Source: Deferribacteraceae bacterium (GTDB taxonomy: Bacteria > Chrysiogenota > Deferribacteres > Deferribacterales > JAISNW01). From it: DNA of 6,924 nt. The translations under genes and the position numbers were made by a program. The DNA is taken from positions 1 to 6,924 of the forward strand of contig JAISNW010000092.1 in the NCBI GenBank assembly GCA_031276055.1, in the 5' to 3' direction. The number at the start of each line of letters is the position of its first letter. Positions within the stretch are counted from its first letter, which is position 1. This document shows, in pieces, positions 6,398 to 6,924 of the stretch. Below the pieces are notes generated by a model. That model saw nothing but the letters and a program-made list of their open reading frames with translations, was not told where the DNA came from and did no database searches.

Positions 6398-6924
6398 CTT
6401 TCATCCCCCGCACTGTTTACATACCTATTAAAATATTCTGCAAACTTATACCCCCGCTCTTCATAGTTTGAAAATTCATCAAAGCTGGCGCAGCCCGGAG
6501 TAAGAATTACAGTATTAAGCCCTGCTTCGCCGCTTAGATATTTAACTGTATCCTCTAAACTGCCTGTATATACCAGATCTTCTCTTACCAACCCTTTCAG
6601 TTGATCGCCTATAATATGCGCCGCCTCTCCAAAAAGGCAGATTCTCTTCGCGCAGCGGTTCAACTCTTGCGCTAAAAGGGTAAAATCTCCATGTTTATCC
6701 CTACCGCCTAAAAGCACCGCTGTAGGATAGGAGCAGCTCTTTAGGGCAGTTAAAGTTGAGTCGACATTGGTTGCCTTAGAATCATCTATCCATACTGTTC
6801 CTTTGGAGACTCCTATATATTCTGCCCTATGGGGCATGGCGGTTAAACCCTCTATAAGGCATGTTGCATCGCCTTCAATTTTGGTGAGAGCCGCCGTCAA
6901 CAGCAGGGCGTGGGAGAGGTTCAC
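6391..6924 (-). CDS. murD: UDP-N-acetylmuramoyl-L-alanine--D-glutamate ligase, C-terminal part (5' end outside window)
   Basis: MurD is the cytoplasmic ATP-dependent ligase that adds D-Glu to UDP-MurNAc-L-Ala. Only the last 177 codons are present: the reading frame is open to the window edge, and the first codon in view (GTG) is almost certainly internal. The visible part is the end of the central domain and the whole C-terminal Mur ligase domain. It starts at the NLSHALL helix that follows the usual RHN segment, then has MPHR at visible residues 30-33. DDSKATN at 47-53 contains the Ser/Lys/Asn typical of MurD, LLGGRDK lies at 71-77, and TPGCASFDEFSNYEERG runs over 142-158. These C-terminal signatures separate MurD from MurC, MurE and MurF. 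The gene ends in TGA and overlaps the ftsW start by 7 bp, as in a dcw operon. The ATP P-loop would lie outside the window, so an intact N-terminus cannot be confirmed. Confidence 0.96.
   Translation of the reverse strand: MNLSHALLLTAALTKIEGDATCLIEGLTAMPHRAEYIGVSKGTVWIDDSKATNVDSTLTALKSCSYPTAVLLGGRDKHGDFTLLAQELNRCAKRICLFGEAAHIIGDQLKGLVREDLVYTGSLEDTVKYLSGEAGLNTVILTPGCASFDEFSNYEERGYKFAEYFNRYVNSAGDERC
6404..6409 (-). promoter_or_regulatory. Ribosome binding site of ftsW, inside murD
   Basis: GGGGGA lies in the Gly-Asp codons near the end of murD, 6 bases before the ftsW ATG. It supports the start that overlaps murD by 7 bp. Confidence 0.65.

Noticed and set aside
6922..6924. GTG at the window edge as a start for a short murD-like protein
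   Set aside because: The frame is open to the edge and the sequence enters in the middle of the Mur ligase fold, so this GTG is an internal Val codon of a full-length murD.
30..6924. Horizontal transfer, insertion sequence, CRISPR or a defence system in the window
   Set aside because: All genes are essential core cell-wall/division genes in standard order with uniform composition. No terminal inverted repeats, spaced direct repeats or foreign-looking reading frames were seen.

Overview
The window is a tightly packed run of seven cell-wall and cell-division genes, all on the minus strand. It belongs to a bacterial dcw (division and cell wall) cluster. In transcription order (high to low coordinate) it reads murD (3' part only), ftsW, murG, murC, ddl, ftsQ, ftsA. 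The expected next gene, ftsZ, would lie just past the low-coordinate edge. No RNA gene, mobile element, CRISPR array or inverted-repeat terminator was seen. No complete promoter was seen either, and the + strand carries no credible gene.

The layout is operon-like. murD/ftsW overlap by 7 bp, ftsW/murG by 4 bp (ATGA) and ftsQ/ftsA by 8 bp. The gaps are 19 bp (murG-murC), 10 bp (murC-ddl) and 12 bp (ddl-ftsQ). Most starts have a purine-rich ribosome binding site inside or against the upstream gene, so translational coupling is likely. ftsQ is the exception, with only a weak site. Transcription must start outside the window, upstream of murD. The last 29 bp after ftsA are AT-rich and already longer than any other gap.

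The products form a pathway. MurC and MurD add L-Ala and D-Glu to UDP-MurNAc in the cytoplasm. Ddl makes the D-Ala-D-Ala that ends the stem peptide. MurG makes lipid II at the inner face of the membrane. FtsW polymerises glycan at the septum, and FtsQ and FtsA are divisome scaffold and membrane-anchor proteins. The conserved Tyr in Ddl predicts ordinary D-Ala-D-Ala rather than D-Ala-D-Lac ends.

The organism is most likely a diderm bacterium with GC content in the mid-40s by eye. The order murG-murC-ddl-ftsQ-ftsA, with no murB between murC and ddl, matches that of gammaproteobacteria such as E. coli. The protein sequences look no closer to E. coli than to other deep diderm groups, for example delta-proteobacterial or Deferribacterota-like lineages. 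That placement is a guess. I found no sign of a new biological system. The points worth a second look are small: an unusual phosphate-2 motif in FtsA, substitutions in the nucleotide-sugar loop of MurG, the in-frame ddl/ftsQ junction, and a Gly-Ile codon-pair bias.
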